From Rhodococcus rhodnii NBRC 100604 (lineage in GTDB: Bacteria; Actinomycetota; Actinomycetes; Mycobacteriales; Mycobacteriaceae), in assembly GCF_001894925.1 (NCBI RefSeq), contig NZ_BCXD01000029.1, positions 1-44,905 on the forward strand: 44,905 nucleotides of DNA, in the 5' to 3' direction. The notes beneath the pieces are model-generated. The model had not been told where the DNA came from and did no database searches. It worked only from the letters and a program-made list of their open reading frames with translations. Shown piece after piece: positions 1 to 8,093 of the stretch. The translations under genes and the position numbers were made by a program. How positions within the stretch are numbered: position 1 is the stretch's first letter; each line of letters opens with the position of its first letter.

Positions 1-396
1 GTTACCCAACTGGCCCTCGATCGACGCCAACGACGACAACTTGAACAGATTCCGCACACCCGTCGCGTTCTCCGCGACCATCGTCATGTGCGTGTACGCA
101 CCACTACCCGACACATCGTCCGACTTCTGCCCCGGATCACCCCACTTGACCCGCTTCGACGAGAACCGCGACTCCGGCGCCACATACGCCTCGATCCCGA
201 TGATCGGCTTGATCCCGTGCTTCGTCGCGACGTTGTAGAACTCGCTCGCCCCGTACATGTTGCCGTGATCGGTCATCCCGACCGCCGACATCCCCAACCG
301 CTCCGCCTCCGCGAACAACGGCCCCACCTTCGCCGCACCATCGAGCATCGAATACTCGGTGTGATTGTGAAGATGCACGAACGATGCCGGTGTCAT
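1..396 (-). CDS. dnaE: DNA polymerase III subunit alpha (DnaE), N-terminal part, cut by window edge
   Basis: Catalytic alpha subunit of the replicative DNA polymerase III. Only the first 132 codons are present; the gene runs off position 1. The visible part is the PHP domain: the [13 protein letters not shown] metal-binding motif lies at the N-terminus, followed by [26 protein letters not shown] and the [13 protein letters not shown] stretch typical of mycobacterial-type DnaE1. I chose the ATG at 396 because an AGAGGTGG Shine-Dalgarno sequence (406-413) lies about 9 nt upstream. In-frame ATG/GTG codons at 399-405 sit too close to it. It is transcribed divergently from the LysR gene at 540. 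Identification is from recognised family motifs. Confidence 0.93.
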   Translation of the reverse strand, partial: MTPASFVHLHNHTEYSMLDGAAKVGPLFAEAERLGMSAVGMTDHGNMYGASEFYNVATKHGIKPIIGIEAYVAPESRFSSKRVKWGDPGQKSDDVSGSGAYTHMTMVAENATGVRNLFKLSSLASIEGQLGN

Positions 397-539
397 CACC
401 ATCACCCACCTCTGAAGTCGCCATCGGTTGTCCCATCGAGCTCCGGTCCGGTACGTATACGAGCAGCTGAAGTGGCCTCCAGTCGAACAAACGACACGGC
501 GGCCACGACAACCAACAGATGTCGGTGGAGGTAGTCGTA

Positions 540-1490
540 GTGGATCTCGATCTGTCTGCGGTACGTGCGATGGTCGCCGTCAGCGACGAGGGGCAATTCG
601 GGCTGGCGGCCGAAGCACTCGGAGTCAGCCAGCAGGCCGTCTCCAAGCGGATCTCGAAGCTGGAAAGCCAGCTCGGTTCTCGGCTCTTCGAGAGAGGGGT
701 GGGCGCAAGCGTCGTCACTCCACACGGCGCACGGTTCTTGCCTCACGCACGCTCGCTGCTCGCGACTGCGGACGCCGCCGTCGACGCGGTGCGCGATTCT
801 CGAACACTCCGGGTTGCGGTCCACGGTAACCAGATCGCCGATGCGAATCTGATGCGGTTCTACGTGGACAAGCACCCGGACGCCGAGGTCGAGCTCGTCA
901 TGATGGGTCCCACGAGAACGTCGAGGAATGCAGTGATCGAGGGGCGGATCGAGGTCGCGTTCGCACGTGCGAGTTGGCCCGCCCATCCGCTACCTACCGA
1001 TGTCGTCGCCGTACCCGCATACCTCGACGCATTGCATCTCCTGGTGGGGGAAGGCAATCCTCTGGCGCGCCGCGATCACGTCGGTATGCACGAGCTCGCC
1101 GGTCTCACGGCATGGGTTCCGGGAGCGGGATTCGACTCCGAGGTGGCCGACTTCTACGAGCGGCTCAGCGCTGATTGGGGGATCACCATCACGATCGAAC
1201 GTCCCCCCGGCGGAATCGGTTTCGCAAGCATCGTCGATCGCATCGCCGCCTCGACTTCGCTGGTTACGTTCGGAGGCGAGGGGACCACGACGCCGTGGCA
1301 CCCGCGGCTTCGCCGTGTTCCCGTCGTCGATCCGACTCCCGCCTATCCGATGGCGCTGCTGTGGCGAGAGTCGATCGGCGATCATGGCCAGCTCGACCGT
1401 CTCGTCGACTTCGTCACCGCCGGCTACGAGCAGCGCCCCGCCGCCTCGATGTGGATACCGGAACCGGATCGAATCCTGTTCCACGAGTAG
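540..1490 (+). CDS. LysR-family transcriptional regulator
   Basis: DNA-binding regulator of 316 residues, the usual LysR length. The N-terminal winged helix-turn-helix is clear: [20 protein letters not shown] followed by [20 protein letters not shown] in the first 60 residues. The rest is a periplasmic-binding-protein-like effector domain starting near LRVAVHG. I prefer the GTG at 540, which has a GGAGGT sequence at 527-532 and 7 nt spacing, over an in-frame ATG at 519 that has no such site. LysR regulators often act on the divergent neighbour, but here that is dnaE, so the target is more likely elsewhere or autoregulatory. The effector cannot be told from sequence. Confidence 0.9.
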   Translation: MDLDLSAVRAMVAVSDEGQFGLAAEALGVSQQAVSKRISKLESQLGSRLFERGVGASVVTPHGARFLPHARSLLATADAAVDAVRDSRTLRVAVHGNQIADANLMRFYVDKHPDAEVELVMMGPTRTSRNAVIEGRIEVAFARASWPAHPLPTDVVAVPAYLDALHLLVGEGNPLARRDHVGMHELAGLTAWVPGAGFDSEVADFYERLSADWGITITIERPPGGIGFASIVDRIAASTSLVTFGGEGTTTPWHPRLRRVPVVDPTPAYPMALLWRESIGDHGQLDRLVDFVTAGYEQRPAASMWIPEPDRILFHE

Positions 1491-1571
1491 CCACGACACT
1501 CTCGCTCGGCAACGGTGGACTGCGGACGATCGCCGTGGTTCCAGCCGCCGCGTCTGGACGTCCGACCGCAC

Positions 1572-2675
1572 TCACCCCACGGTGTTGCGTTCGGCGAGCA
1601 CGGCACGGACGGGGTCGTCCGGGCCGATGTCGTAGGTGCACTCGAGCGGCCGCGGATCGGGGACGAAGGCCCACAGCAGTGCGCCGGCCGCGCCCGCCGC
1701 ACGCTGGCCGTCGATCTTGGCGGCGATGTCGGCAGCACGTTGCTCGGCCGTGCCGCACGGCCCGCCCGCGTATTGGCCGATCTCCGCCACCAGCAACGGC
1801 TTTCCCACTGCACGCGCCTGCTCGAGCCGGACGGCGAGGCCGTCGAACTCGTTGCCGGGCAGCGGGATTCCGTCGGCGCCGTAGTCGTGGTACTGCAGGA
1901 CGTCGAGATACGGAGACTCGGCGAGGCGACGGAACTCGGGCCCGGCCGTCCCGCACTGCCCGCCGCCGATCGTGCCGAGCGACAACGGATGCACCGGATC
2001 GATCCCGCGCGCGAGGGCGCCGACGTCGTCGGCGAAGCGGCGCAACACCGTCGCCGCATCACGGGGACACGTGCCGCCGAGTCCGCCGACGAGGGGCTCG
2101 GGTTCGCCCAGTAGATCCCACATCGCGAGGGCGGGCGAGTCCTTCCACCGCGTGAGCGCGGTCTCGAGCCACGCTGCGTAACTCGGCATCTCGGTGACGA
2201 CGGTCTCTCCGGCGGGAGGGGGTGACGGCCGCCGCCAGCCGTCGGCGTACCACGAGTACTCCTTGAACACCTCGTCCTCGCACGCGCCGTCGAACGAGGA
2301 CAGGACCGGCATGACGAACTGGCCGTGCCGTTCGGCCGCCGCGAACACCGCGTCGATCGGCCGGAAGTCGCGCGCGCCCGTGACGCGGTCGGTCGCGAGC
2401 GTCGCGAAGGCGTTGAATCGCGTGAGCGAGTTCGGCGGGAGGGATGCGAAGAAGGCGTCGAGATCGACCTCGGCCCCGCAACCCGAGTTGATCGACCAGT
2501 CGGTCGCGAGCTGATAGGCGTCGAGTCCGGCGGGCCACCAGCGCCGTCCGTCGAGCGTCAGCGACTCGCCGTCCGTCGCGACGCGCGGGTGTGCGCTCGC
2601 CGGTGTCACGTTGGCAACCAGCGTCAGAACTGCGGCCGTCGCCACCATCCAGGACAGCTTCCGTCGTGATCGCAT
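1572..2675 (-). CDS. Secreted GH5-like glycoside hydrolase (cellulase/mannanase fold)
   Basis: Probable extracellular endoglycosidase of 367 residues. MRSRRKLSWM starts a classical signal peptide that ends near TPASA-HP (residues 26-30). The body fits the clan A (beta/alpha)8 fold. WDLLGEPE carries the probable catalytic acid (E191), and LLVAEIGQY near the C-terminus carries the probable nucleophile (E298), in the order and spacing usual for GH5-type enzymes. An in-frame start 13 codons upstream would put a basic non-signal segment ahead of the signal peptide, so I chose 2675. The gene converges on the LysR gene with about 80 bp between stops. A perfect 9-bp inverted repeat lies 65-90 nt upstream and may be its operator. 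The substrate is not known. Confidence 0.75.
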   Translation of the reverse strand: MRSRRKLSWMVATAAVLTLVANVTPASAHPRVATDGESLTLDGRRWWPAGLDAYQLATDWSINSGCGAEVDLDAFFASLPPNSLTRFNAFATLATDRVTGARDFRPIDAVFAAAERHGQFVMPVLSSFDGACEDEVFKEYSWYADGWRRPSPPPAGETVVTEMPSYAAWLETALTRWKDSPALAMWDLLGEPEPLVGGLGGTCPRDAATVLRRFADDVGALARGIDPVHPLSLGTIGGGQCGTAGPEFRRLAESPYLDVLQYHDYGADGIPLPGNEFDGLAVRLEQARAVGKPLLVAEIGQYAGGPCGTAEQRAADIAAKIDGQRAAGAAGALLWAFVPDPRPLECTYDIGPDDPVRAVLAERNTVG

Positions 2676-2738
2676 GGCACGAGCGTGCCAGTATTGCGCG
2701 CGGCGGCGCAGCACTTCCTCGATTCCCGCTCCGTTCCG

Positions 2739-2765
2739 ATTGTCCGAAAACGGTACTCGGACAAT
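2739..2765. promoter_or_regulatory. Perfect 9-bp inverted repeat, candidate operator for the glycosidase gene
   Basis: ATTGTCCGA and TCGGACAAT form a perfect inverted repeat around a 9-nt spacer, so the half-sites are two helical turns apart centre to centre. The repeat lies 64 to 90 nt upstream of the glycosidase start. There is no T-run, which argues for a dimeric regulator site rather than a terminator. The binding protein is unknown. Confidence 0.5.
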
Positions 2766-2823
2766 TCAGATGTAACGAAACTCATTCCAGCACAATAGGT
2801 TCGGTTTTCGGTAGCGTTACGAC

Positions 2824-2841
2824 ATGCGATCCTCATCGCAT
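2824..2841. repeat. 7-bp perfect inverted repeat
   Basis: ATGCGAT and ATCGCAT flank a 4-nt spacer. It lies between the two divergent promoters and could be a second regulator site or a weak hairpin. Seven base pairs alone could occur by chance. Confidence 0.3.
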
Positions 2842-2947
2842 CCGGGCTTCGCCGAGTGAAATCCACTGAGCGCCATGCTTTACTCGTCCCACGGCATCCG
2901 GCCGGAGCAGTCGGACGCTGGGCCGCAGCGACATCCGCTCGGCCACC

Positions 2948-2989
2948 GCGGTGCCCCGGCCGTTCCCCCTCATCGGGCCGGGGCACCGC
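2948..2989. repeat. Strong 14-bp GC-rich hairpin in the leader of the 3092 gene
   Basis: GCGGTGCCCCGGCC and its exact reverse complement are separated by 14 nt containing a run of five C. It starts about 145 nt upstream of the 3092 start. It could be a factor-independent terminator of actinobacterial type (no U-tract), an attenuator in the leader, or part of a small RNA. The sequence does not decide. Confidence 0.5.
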
Positions 2990-3091
2990 TCCTTCGTGTC
3001 GAGCACATCCACCTCGACGAACCACCTCGGCGAATCACCCGAGCATCATCCCCGCTCGGGCGACCCCGCAGTGTCCCAGGAGAACGAACGC

Positions 3092-4285
3092 ATGAAGATC
3101 CCGCGCCGCGTCGGCTCGTACGCACTCGTGGCCGTCGCGCTGACGCTCGTGGTGGGTGCCGCGTCCGGACGGCTGTTCGCGAGCATCGACGCCCACGGCG
3201 ACGCGCCGGCCGAGCCGTACCCGCTCGTGGCGTGCGCGACCCGGTTCACGCTGGCAGAGGAGTTGTTGTGCGTCCCGGGCGTGGGCGAGGCGGCCGTTTT
3301 CGCGCCCGCGGTGCCCGCCGACGCCGTGGTCGACCCCGGCCCACCCGTCGCCGTCACCTACCGGATCGGCGAGACGTGGCTGTCGTCCCATCTGGTGACG
3401 TACACGACGCCCGCGAGCGGTCTCGTTCCCGCGGCACGACACACTCACGTCCTCACGACGAATCTCGCTACGGGACACCGACTGTCGGATGTTCCCGTAT
3501 CGCCCGAAGCCACCGCCCTCGTGCCCGCACCCGACGTCGGGCTCGTGCTCGCCGGAGCGACGCCGGAGCACACCGCTCTCGGCGACGGCGGCGCGCCGGA
3601 CACCGTCGCGATCGATCCGCTCACGTCCGACGTCCGCTGGGTCGCGGCGGGAACGTCTCTTCCGGCGACGGGCACGGCCGCATTCGCCGCACCGACGGGG
3701 ACGACGGGCGTCGCGCTCACCGCTCCGCCGGAGAGCGGCGGCAAGGGATGCACCGTGCGCGCCCTCGACCTGGCGACCGGCACCGAACTCTGGCGCACCT
3801 CGCTCGCGGCCCTCGCCACTCCCGGGGAGTGCGACGTGCTGCTGCATGCGGCGCCGGGATCGCCGCTCGTCGGTGTGACGGAACCCGGCGACCGGCCGAG
3901 CGCCTTCCTCACCCTCGATGCCGAGACGGGCGACCGGCTCGACGGGTCGCTCGCGTCGAGCCCCGTGCTGGCCGTGCGCAGCGATTCGTCGAGCGACGAG
4001 ACGCTCGTGACGGTCCGCTCGGGACGCGACGATCGCCGGCACGTCGTCGTGCGCCCCGATCTGTCGGTGGTATTCGACCTCGATCAGGCGCAGCTGGACG
4101 CCGTGGGCGCCCGCGTCGAGGCGTTCGAGGGGTCCCGCATCTACGCGAGCGGTCCCACCGGGTACTTCTCGCTCGATCCGCATTCGCCGGCGCTCACGAG
4201 CGAACCCGCGATCGGATACCCGGTGCGCTCCGTCAACGGGTGGACGCTGTGGAACGGTGAGACCGCCCGCTACGTCCGCGAGTAG
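3092..4285 (+). CDS. Membrane-anchored beta-propeller (PQQ-like repeat) protein, function unknown
   Basis: Protein of 397 residues, not assigned to a named family. An N-terminal hydrophobic segment (about residues 8-26, VGSYALVAVALTLVV onward) should anchor or export it. The remainder is rich in beta-strand and turn sequence, with repeats of the form DLATGTELWRTSL and DAETGDRLDGSL that resemble PQQ-like or WD-type propeller blades. I chose the ATG at 3092, which has AGGAG about 9 nt upstream; the open frame continues upstream without coding character. Its stop codon directly abuts the stop of the convergent VOC gene. An extracytoplasmic binding or scaffold role is inferred only. Confidence 0.6.
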   Translation: MKIPRRVGSYALVAVALTLVVGAASGRLFASIDAHGDAPAEPYPLVACATRFTLAEELLCVPGVGEAAVFAPAVPADAVVDPGPPVAVTYRIGETWLSSHLVTYTTPASGLVPAARHTHVLTTNLATGHRLSDVPVSPEATALVPAPDVGLVLAGATPEHTALGDGGAPDTVAIDPLTSDVRWVAAGTSLPATGTAAFAAPTGTTGVALTAPPESGGKGCTVRALDLATGTELWRTSLAALATPGECDVLLHAAPGSPLVGVTEPGDRPSAFLTLDAETGDRLDGSLASSPVLAVRSDSSSDETLVTVRSGRDDRRHVVVRPDLSVVFDLDQAQLDAVGARVEAFEGSRIYASGPTGYFSLDPHSPALTSEPAIGYPVRSVNGWTLWNGETARYVRE

Positions 4286-4777
4286 TCAGGACGGCACCGC
4301 CTCGCCGCCGAACGCCCGCTCGAGCGCGGCCTGATCGAGCCGCTTCATCGTCATCATGGCCGCGGTCATCCGGTTCACGGCGTCGCGGTCGGGCATCCGC
4401 ATGAGCTCGTAGAGGCGTTCGGGCACGACCTGCCACGACACTCCCCAGCGATCCTTCAGCCAGCCGCACTGGGATTCGACGCCGCCGCCGGCGAGGAACG
4501 CGTCCCAGTAGCGGTCGACCTCGGCCTGGCCGTCGCACAGGATCTCGAAGGACACCGCCTCCGAGAACGTGAACGCCGGTCCGCCGTTGAGGCCGATGAA
4601 GGGACTCCCACGCAGCTCGAACGACACCGTCATCACCTCCCCCTCGGCGCCGCCGGGAGTGCCCGAGGGGTAGCGGTCGACGTGGGTGATCCACGAGTCG
4701 TCGAACAGGTCGGTGTAGAAGGTGGCCGCGGCCTCGGCGTCGCCGTCGAACCACAGGCACGGGGTGATCGGTTTCAT
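4286..4777 (-). CDS. PhnB-like VOC-superfamily protein
   Basis: Protein of 163 residues of the PhnB/3-demethylubiquinone-methyltransferase-like branch of the glyoxalase/VOC fold. Typical sequence: PCLWFDGDAEAAATFYTDLF at the N-terminus, then GSPFIGLNGGPAF, and CGWLKDRWGVSWQVVPERL in the second half. The name PhnB is historical and does not show a role in phosphonate metabolism. Start ATG at 4777 has GGGAGG about 7 nt upstream. It converges on the 3092 gene with no intervening base: the codons TAG and (reverse) TGA are adjacent. Substrate unknown. Confidence 0.85.
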   Translation of the reverse strand: MKPITPCLWFDGDAEAAATFYTDLFDDSWITHVDRYPSGTPGGAEGEVMTVSFELRGSPFIGLNGGPAFTFSEAVSFEILCDGQAEVDRYWDAFLAGGGVESQCGWLKDRWGVSWQVVPERLYELMRMPDRDAVNRMTAAMMTMKRLDQAALERAFGGEAVPS

Positions 4778-4967
4778 GATGGGCCTCCCTCTCGGAATGT
4801 GTCCGGTCGAGGTGTCGACCGTCCGGGCGCGCGGAAGTCACCGCTCACCACCGAGTTCGGCGGGTTTCGCCGACGCCGCCCGATTTGCGGTACTTCGTGT
4901 TCTGATGAACGGCATACCCCGCGGGATGTTCCCGCATGCGCAGAGGCGACAACCGGAGGCGCACCAC

Positions 4968-5264
4968 ATGACCTTGGCACCCGACCGACCCGACGGCGTG
5001 CACGACGAACCACCCGGCGGCTCGGCACCGGACGCTCCGGTCTCCGTCACCGCACGCGCGGTCGCGATCCTCGCGGCGGCCCGCCGCGAATCCGCCGATC
5101 AGGCGTTCGACGCTCTGCTCGATCTCTCGATCCGCCACCAGGTGGACCTCCAGCGGATCGGCGCCGCACTGTGCGCGCTCGTCGAGGGGCGTGGAGCGGG
5201 GACGTCGCGCGCGGATCGCGTCGTCGCCGGGCTGTGGGGCTCGGTCGTCCGGAGGTCGCGGTAG
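4968..5264 (+). CDS. Small ANTAR-like domain protein
   Basis: Protein of 98 residues. The segment from about residue 26 (VTARAVAILAAARRESADQA) through ALLDLSIRHQVDLQRIGAAL resembles the three-helix ANTAR RNA-binding domain. That domain usually acts as an antiterminator by binding paired hairpins in nascent RNA. No receiver or GAF domain is present, so it would be a stand-alone ANTAR protein. Start chosen at 4968 because GGAGG (4955-4959) lies 8 nt upstream; the open frame extends further upstream without a better site. The aromatic residue usual in the third helix is not obvious, so the family call is moderate. Confidence 0.6.
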   Translation: MTLAPDRPDGVHDEPPGGSAPDAPVSVTARAVAILAAARRESADQAFDALLDLSIRHQVDLQRIGAALCALVEGRGAGTSRADRVVAGLWGSVVRRSR

Positions 5265-5304
5265 ATTTCTCGCGGCGAGCAATCGACGTGCAGAAAGGCC
5301 AGCA

Positions 5305-6051
5305 GTGCCCTCATCAGGACCTCGAGCGGCCCGGCACCGGCATGTCGCGGCGCGGATTCGGCAGCGCATCATGGACGGCACGTACGGGGTCGGCACGTCG
5401 CTGCCCAGCGAGAGCGCGCTGTGCACGGAGTTCGACGTCTCGCGCGGGCCCGTCCGGCAGGCGCTCGCCACGTTGCGTACCGAAGGTCTGATCGTGCTGT
5501 CGCAAGGGCGCCCCGCGACCGTCCGCAGCCGTGACGTCGCGCAGACGCTCGACACCTTCACGCCGTTCTCGCAGTGGGCGCAGCGCACGGGGCGCACGCC
5601 GGGCAGTCGCACGATCGAGATCGCGCGCCGCCGCGCGTCCGGTGCCGCCGCCGACGCGCTCGGCCTCTCACCCGACGACCACGTCGTCCAGATCCTGCGC
5701 GTGCGCTTTCTCGACGACGAGCCGACGATGATCGAGCGCAGCACCTACATCGACGAGGTCGGATCGCTGCTGTTCGGTTTCGACACCGACTCCGGGTCGA
5801 TGACGGACTACCTGACGTCGCGGGGAGTGAAGTTCGACGCGATGGAACACGTGCTCGACGCCGTCGCCGCGGACGCCACCGACGCCGACGCCCTCGCGAT
5901 CGCGCAGGGCGCACCGCTGCTGCGCGAGCGCCGGACGTCGCGCACCGACGCGGGCGAGCCGTTCGAGTACGCGGACGATCGGTATCGTCCCGATCTCGTG
6001 ACGTTCTCGATCGTCAACTCCCGCACGGCGGAGCCGCGAACCCTAGCGTGA
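5305..6051 (+). CDS. GntR-family regulator, HutC/UTRA type
   Basis: DNA-binding repressor of 248 residues. The winged helix comes first: HVAARIRQRIMDGTYGVGTS, then LPSESALCTEFDVSRGPVRQ and ALATLRTEGLIVLSQGRP (about residues 11-75). A UTRA ligand domain follows (about 85-245), with the usual DDHVVQILRVRFLDDEPTMI and ERSTYIDE segments. The GTG at 5305 has AAAGG upstream and puts the first helix at the normal distance from the start. It faces the phosphonate-type cluster on the opposite strand, and its stop is 7 bp from the stop of the GNAT gene. UTRA regulators often sense the substrate of a neighbouring catabolic cluster, so an aminophosphonate or related ligand is a reasonable guess. Confidence 0.85.
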   Translation: MPSSGPRAARHRHVAARIRQRIMDGTYGVGTSLPSESALCTEFDVSRGPVRQALATLRTEGLIVLSQGRPATVRSRDVAQTLDTFTPFSQWAQRTGRTPGSRTIEIARRRASGAAADALGLSPDDHVVQILRVRFLDDEPTMIERSTYIDEVGSLLFGFDTDSGSMTDYLTSRGVKFDAMEHVLDAVAADATDADALAIAQGAPLLRERRTSRTDAGEPFEYADDRYRPDLVTFSIVNSRTAEPRTLA

Positions 6052-6058
6052 GCCGTCC

Positions 6059-6604
6059 TCAGCGCGGCGCCGCCGGTGTGGGTGAGCCGGGCCCGGCGCC
6101 GAGCGGACGCTGCATCCATTCGACGTCGCGCCACTCGCCGTGCTTGAACCCGATGCGGCGGAACGTCCCGACGGGCTCGAACCCGAGCGCGGTGTGCAGC
6201 CCGATGCTCGGCTCGTTGGGGACGGTGATCACGGCGACGGCGACGAGGAAGCCGCGCTCCTCGAGCCGAGCGAAGAGCGCCTCGTACAGCGCGCGGCCCG
6301 CACCCGTCCGCCGCAGTCCGCGTTCGAGATAGACGCTGACCTCGCACGACCAGCGGTACGCGACCCGCTCCTTGAACGGACCGGCGTACGCGTAGCCGAC
6401 GATCTTGCCCCCGCCGTCCGTCCCGCCGTCGTCCTCCGCGACGAGCCATGCGTGCCGATGCTGTGCCCGGGTGATCCGCTCGCCCATCTCCGCGTCGGTG
6501 GGCGGGACGTCCTCGAAGGTGATCGCGGTGTCGACGACGTACGGGCGGTACACGTCCGCGCACGCGGCGGCGTCCGTTGCGCGGGCGTCTCGGATGCGGA
6601 TCAT
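6059..6604 (-). CDS. GNAT-family N-acetyltransferase, phosphinothricin-acetyltransferase-like
   Basis: Acetyl-CoA-dependent N-acetyltransferase of 181 residues. It matches the PAT/MddA type: IRDARATDAAACADVYRPYV, VDTAITFEDVPPT, then the acetyl-CoA-binding stretch LRRTGAGRALYEALFARLEE, followed by NEPSIGLHTALGFEPVGTFR. The family acetylates small amino-acid analogues such as phosphinothricin and methionine sulfoximine. The start at 6604 puts the family's N-terminal IRDA motif at residue 2; an ATG three codons upstream (6613) is possible. It lies 24 bp behind the transporter gene on the same strand and is probably co-transcribed. Acetylation of an amino-phosphonate is an attractive but untested role. 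Confidence 0.85.
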   Translation of the reverse strand: MIRIRDARATDAAACADVYRPYVVDTAITFEDVPPTDAEMGERITRAQHRHAWLVAEDDGGTDGGGKIVGYAYAGPFKERVAYRWSCEVSVYLERGLRRTGAGRALYEALFARLEERGFLVAVAVITVPNEPSIGLHTALGFEPVGTFRRIGFKHGEWRDVEWMQRPLGAGPGSPTPAAPR

Positions 6605-6628
6605 CCGGCACATTCTGCCGCAGCGCGT

Positions 6629-7975
6629 TCAGCTGCGGGGCATCCGGTTCCAGTGCGGTGCGAGCAGCAGCATCGCGACGAACGCGGCGACGGCGAACCC
6701 GTAGAACAGCGTCGTCGTACCGAGATAGCCGGGCAGCAGCCCGCCGAGGATCGCGCCGACCGAGCCGCAGCCGTTGACGATGCCCGTCGCGGTCCCGGCG
6801 CGCTCGGAGGTGCCGAAGTCGACGGCGGCGACGCACGAGATCATCGCGTCGGCGCCGTAGATCGAGAGACCGATGACGGCAAGAACGCCCACCATGATCC
6901 ACACGTTGCCGGTCGCGGTGAGCGGCGTGAACAGCGCGAGGACGACGACGAGCACCCCGAGCGAGAGGACCGACGCCGGGACCCGCCGAGCATGGAAGAC
7001 GCGGTCGGAGACGCGGCCGAGCAGGATGGGTGCGATCACTCCCGCGATGCCGAAGGCGATGGGCACGACGACGGCCTGCAGGTGGTTGCCGTTGGCGAGC
7101 TTCTCGGCGACGATCACGGGTCCCCAGAGCAGGATCGCGTATCGCGCGGGCTTGAGCAGGAAGTACGCGAGGCCCAGCGTGACGATCATGCGGTCGCGCA
7201 GCACTGCGCGCACCGACTCGAGCGGCGTCGCGCGCGGGGCAGCGTCGGGTTCCGCCGCGTCGGGTTCGGCCGCGTCGGGTTCGGCCGCGCCGGGTTCGGT
7301 GATCGGCGGCAGTCCGACGTCGGTGGGGCGGTTGCGCTGGAAGACGAGGAAGGCGACGAAGACGACTCCGACGACGACCGCACCGGCGAAGAACGCGACG
7401 CGCCAGCTGTCGAAGACGCTGTAGGCGATCCAGCCGAGAATCGGGGCAGCCGCGAGTCCGCCGAACGCGTAGTTGGTGCTCCAGAGCCCGAGAATGCGAC
7501 CTCGTTCTCGAATCGTGAAGAACTGCGCCATGTTTCCGAGCAGTCCCGACCATCCGGTCGACTGCGCGAGCCCCTGCACGATCATGAGCGGGACGAGGAA
7601 CACGAGGGCCGGCAACAGTCCCATGAAGACCGTCGCGACGGCCGAGATGGCGAGTCCGCCCGCCACCACGACCCGGGGGCCGTAGCGGTCGGAGAGCGAC
7701 CCCCACGTGAACTGGCCGAGGGCATAGGCGGCGAGGTAGATCGCGTCGAGATTCGCGAGATCGGTTCGCGTGAGCGCGGTGTCGACGAGCGGATCCTCGA
7801 GGATCCCGAGCTTGGCGACGGAGAACGCCTGCCGCGTGAAGTAGAACCCGGCGTACGCGATCCACGTGATCGCGAAGATCCGGATGCGCCAGTGCGCCAT
7901 CGTCGCGGCCGGCGCGGGCGAGCCCGGAGTTCGATGCGGTCCGAGCAGAGACGAGCCGAGGGTGGGGAGTGCCAT
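6629..7975 (-). CDS. MFS transporter of the organophosphate:Pi antiporter (GlpT/UhpT) type
   Basis: Integral membrane permease of 448 residues with about 12 transmembrane helices. The N-terminal half has features of the OPA family: YAGFYFTRQAFSVAKLGILE, LAAYALGQFTWGSLSDRYGP and QGLAQSTGWSGLLGNMAQFF. Relatives import glycerol-3-phosphate, hexose phosphates or phosphoglycerate in exchange for phosphate. The central cytoplasmic loop contains an AAEPD tandem repeat encoded by four 15-bp units. It is co-directional with the phosphonatase-like gene (separated by a hairpin) and with the downstream GNAT gene. No ABC phosphonate transporter is seen nearby, so this permease is the best local candidate for phosphonate uptake. 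Start ATG 7975 has GAGG upstream. Confidence 0.82.
   Translation of the reverse strand: MALPTLGSSLLGPHRTPGSPAPAATMAHWRIRIFAITWIAYAGFYFTRQAFSVAKLGILEDPLVDTALTRTDLANLDAIYLAAYALGQFTWGSLSDRYGPRVVVAGGLAISAVATVFMGLLPALVFLVPLMIVQGLAQSTGWSGLLGNMAQFFTIRERGRILGLWSTNYAFGGLAAAPILGWIAYSVFDSWRVAFFAGAVVVGVVFVAFLVFQRNRPTDVGLPPITEPGAAEPDAAEPDAAEPDAAPRATPLESVRAVLRDRMIVTLGLAYFLLKPARYAILLWGPVIVAEKLANGNHLQAVVVPIAFGIAGVIAPILLGRVSDRVFHARRVPASVLSLGVLVVVLALFTPLTATGNVWIMVGVLAVIGLSIYGADAMISCVAAVDFGTSERAGTATGIVNGCGSVGAILGGLLPGYLGTTTLFYGFAVAAFVAMLLLAPHWNRMPRS
7242..7301. repeat. Four tandem 15-bp units inside the OPA transporter gene
   Basis: Units begin at 7242, 7257, 7272 and 7287 and follow GCGTCGGGTTCGGCC with few changes. 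They encode the AAEPD repeat of the central loop and are a likely site of length variation that keeps the reading frame. Confidence 0.8.
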
Positions 7976-8035
7976 GGAGGGCCTCGTATCCGGTAGGCCG
8001 CTCGGGGAGAGCGGGTTTCGGGCACGACCGACCGC

Positions 8036-8066
8036 CCGCCGTCCCGAGGGGTGCTCGGGACGGCGG
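8036..8066 (-). terminator. Perfect 13-bp hairpin after the phosphonatase-like gene
   Basis: CCGCCGTCCCGAG and its exact complement enclose a 5-nt loop. It begins 28 nt after the stop of the phosphonatase-like gene and lies before the transporter start. There is no U-tract, as is common for actinobacterial terminators. It may end or attenuate transcription between the enzyme pair and the transporter. Confidence 0.65.
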
Positions 8067-8093
8067 TTCGGGCGAGTGTCGTGGAAAGGAAGG

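Larger units (their letters stand above)
2676..3091. other. Divergent intergenic region with three inverted repeats
   Basis: This 416 bp stretch separates the divergent glycosidase and beta-propeller genes. It holds a perfect 9+9 inverted repeat (2739-2765), a 7+7 repeat (2824-2841) and a perfect 14-bp GC-rich hairpin (2948-2989), each listed separately. Several short open frames cross it, but none shows codon bias, a ribosome site or recognisable protein sequence. Confidence 0.6.

Noticed and set aside
2923-2953. tRNA-like sequence on the minus strand (GGTGGCCGAGCGG)
   Set aside because: Resembles the 5' part of a tRNA-Ser/Leu by chance. No anticodon arm, TPsiC arm or acceptor pairing could be found.
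2870-2990. 6C-type small RNA (C-rich loops)
   Set aside because: Only one loop is C-rich and it has five, not six, C residues. No second matching hairpin was found.
2880-3091. Leader peptide gene starting with MLYSSHG at 2875
   Set aside because: No ribosome site and no stop near the hairpin; the frame simply runs on into the next gene.
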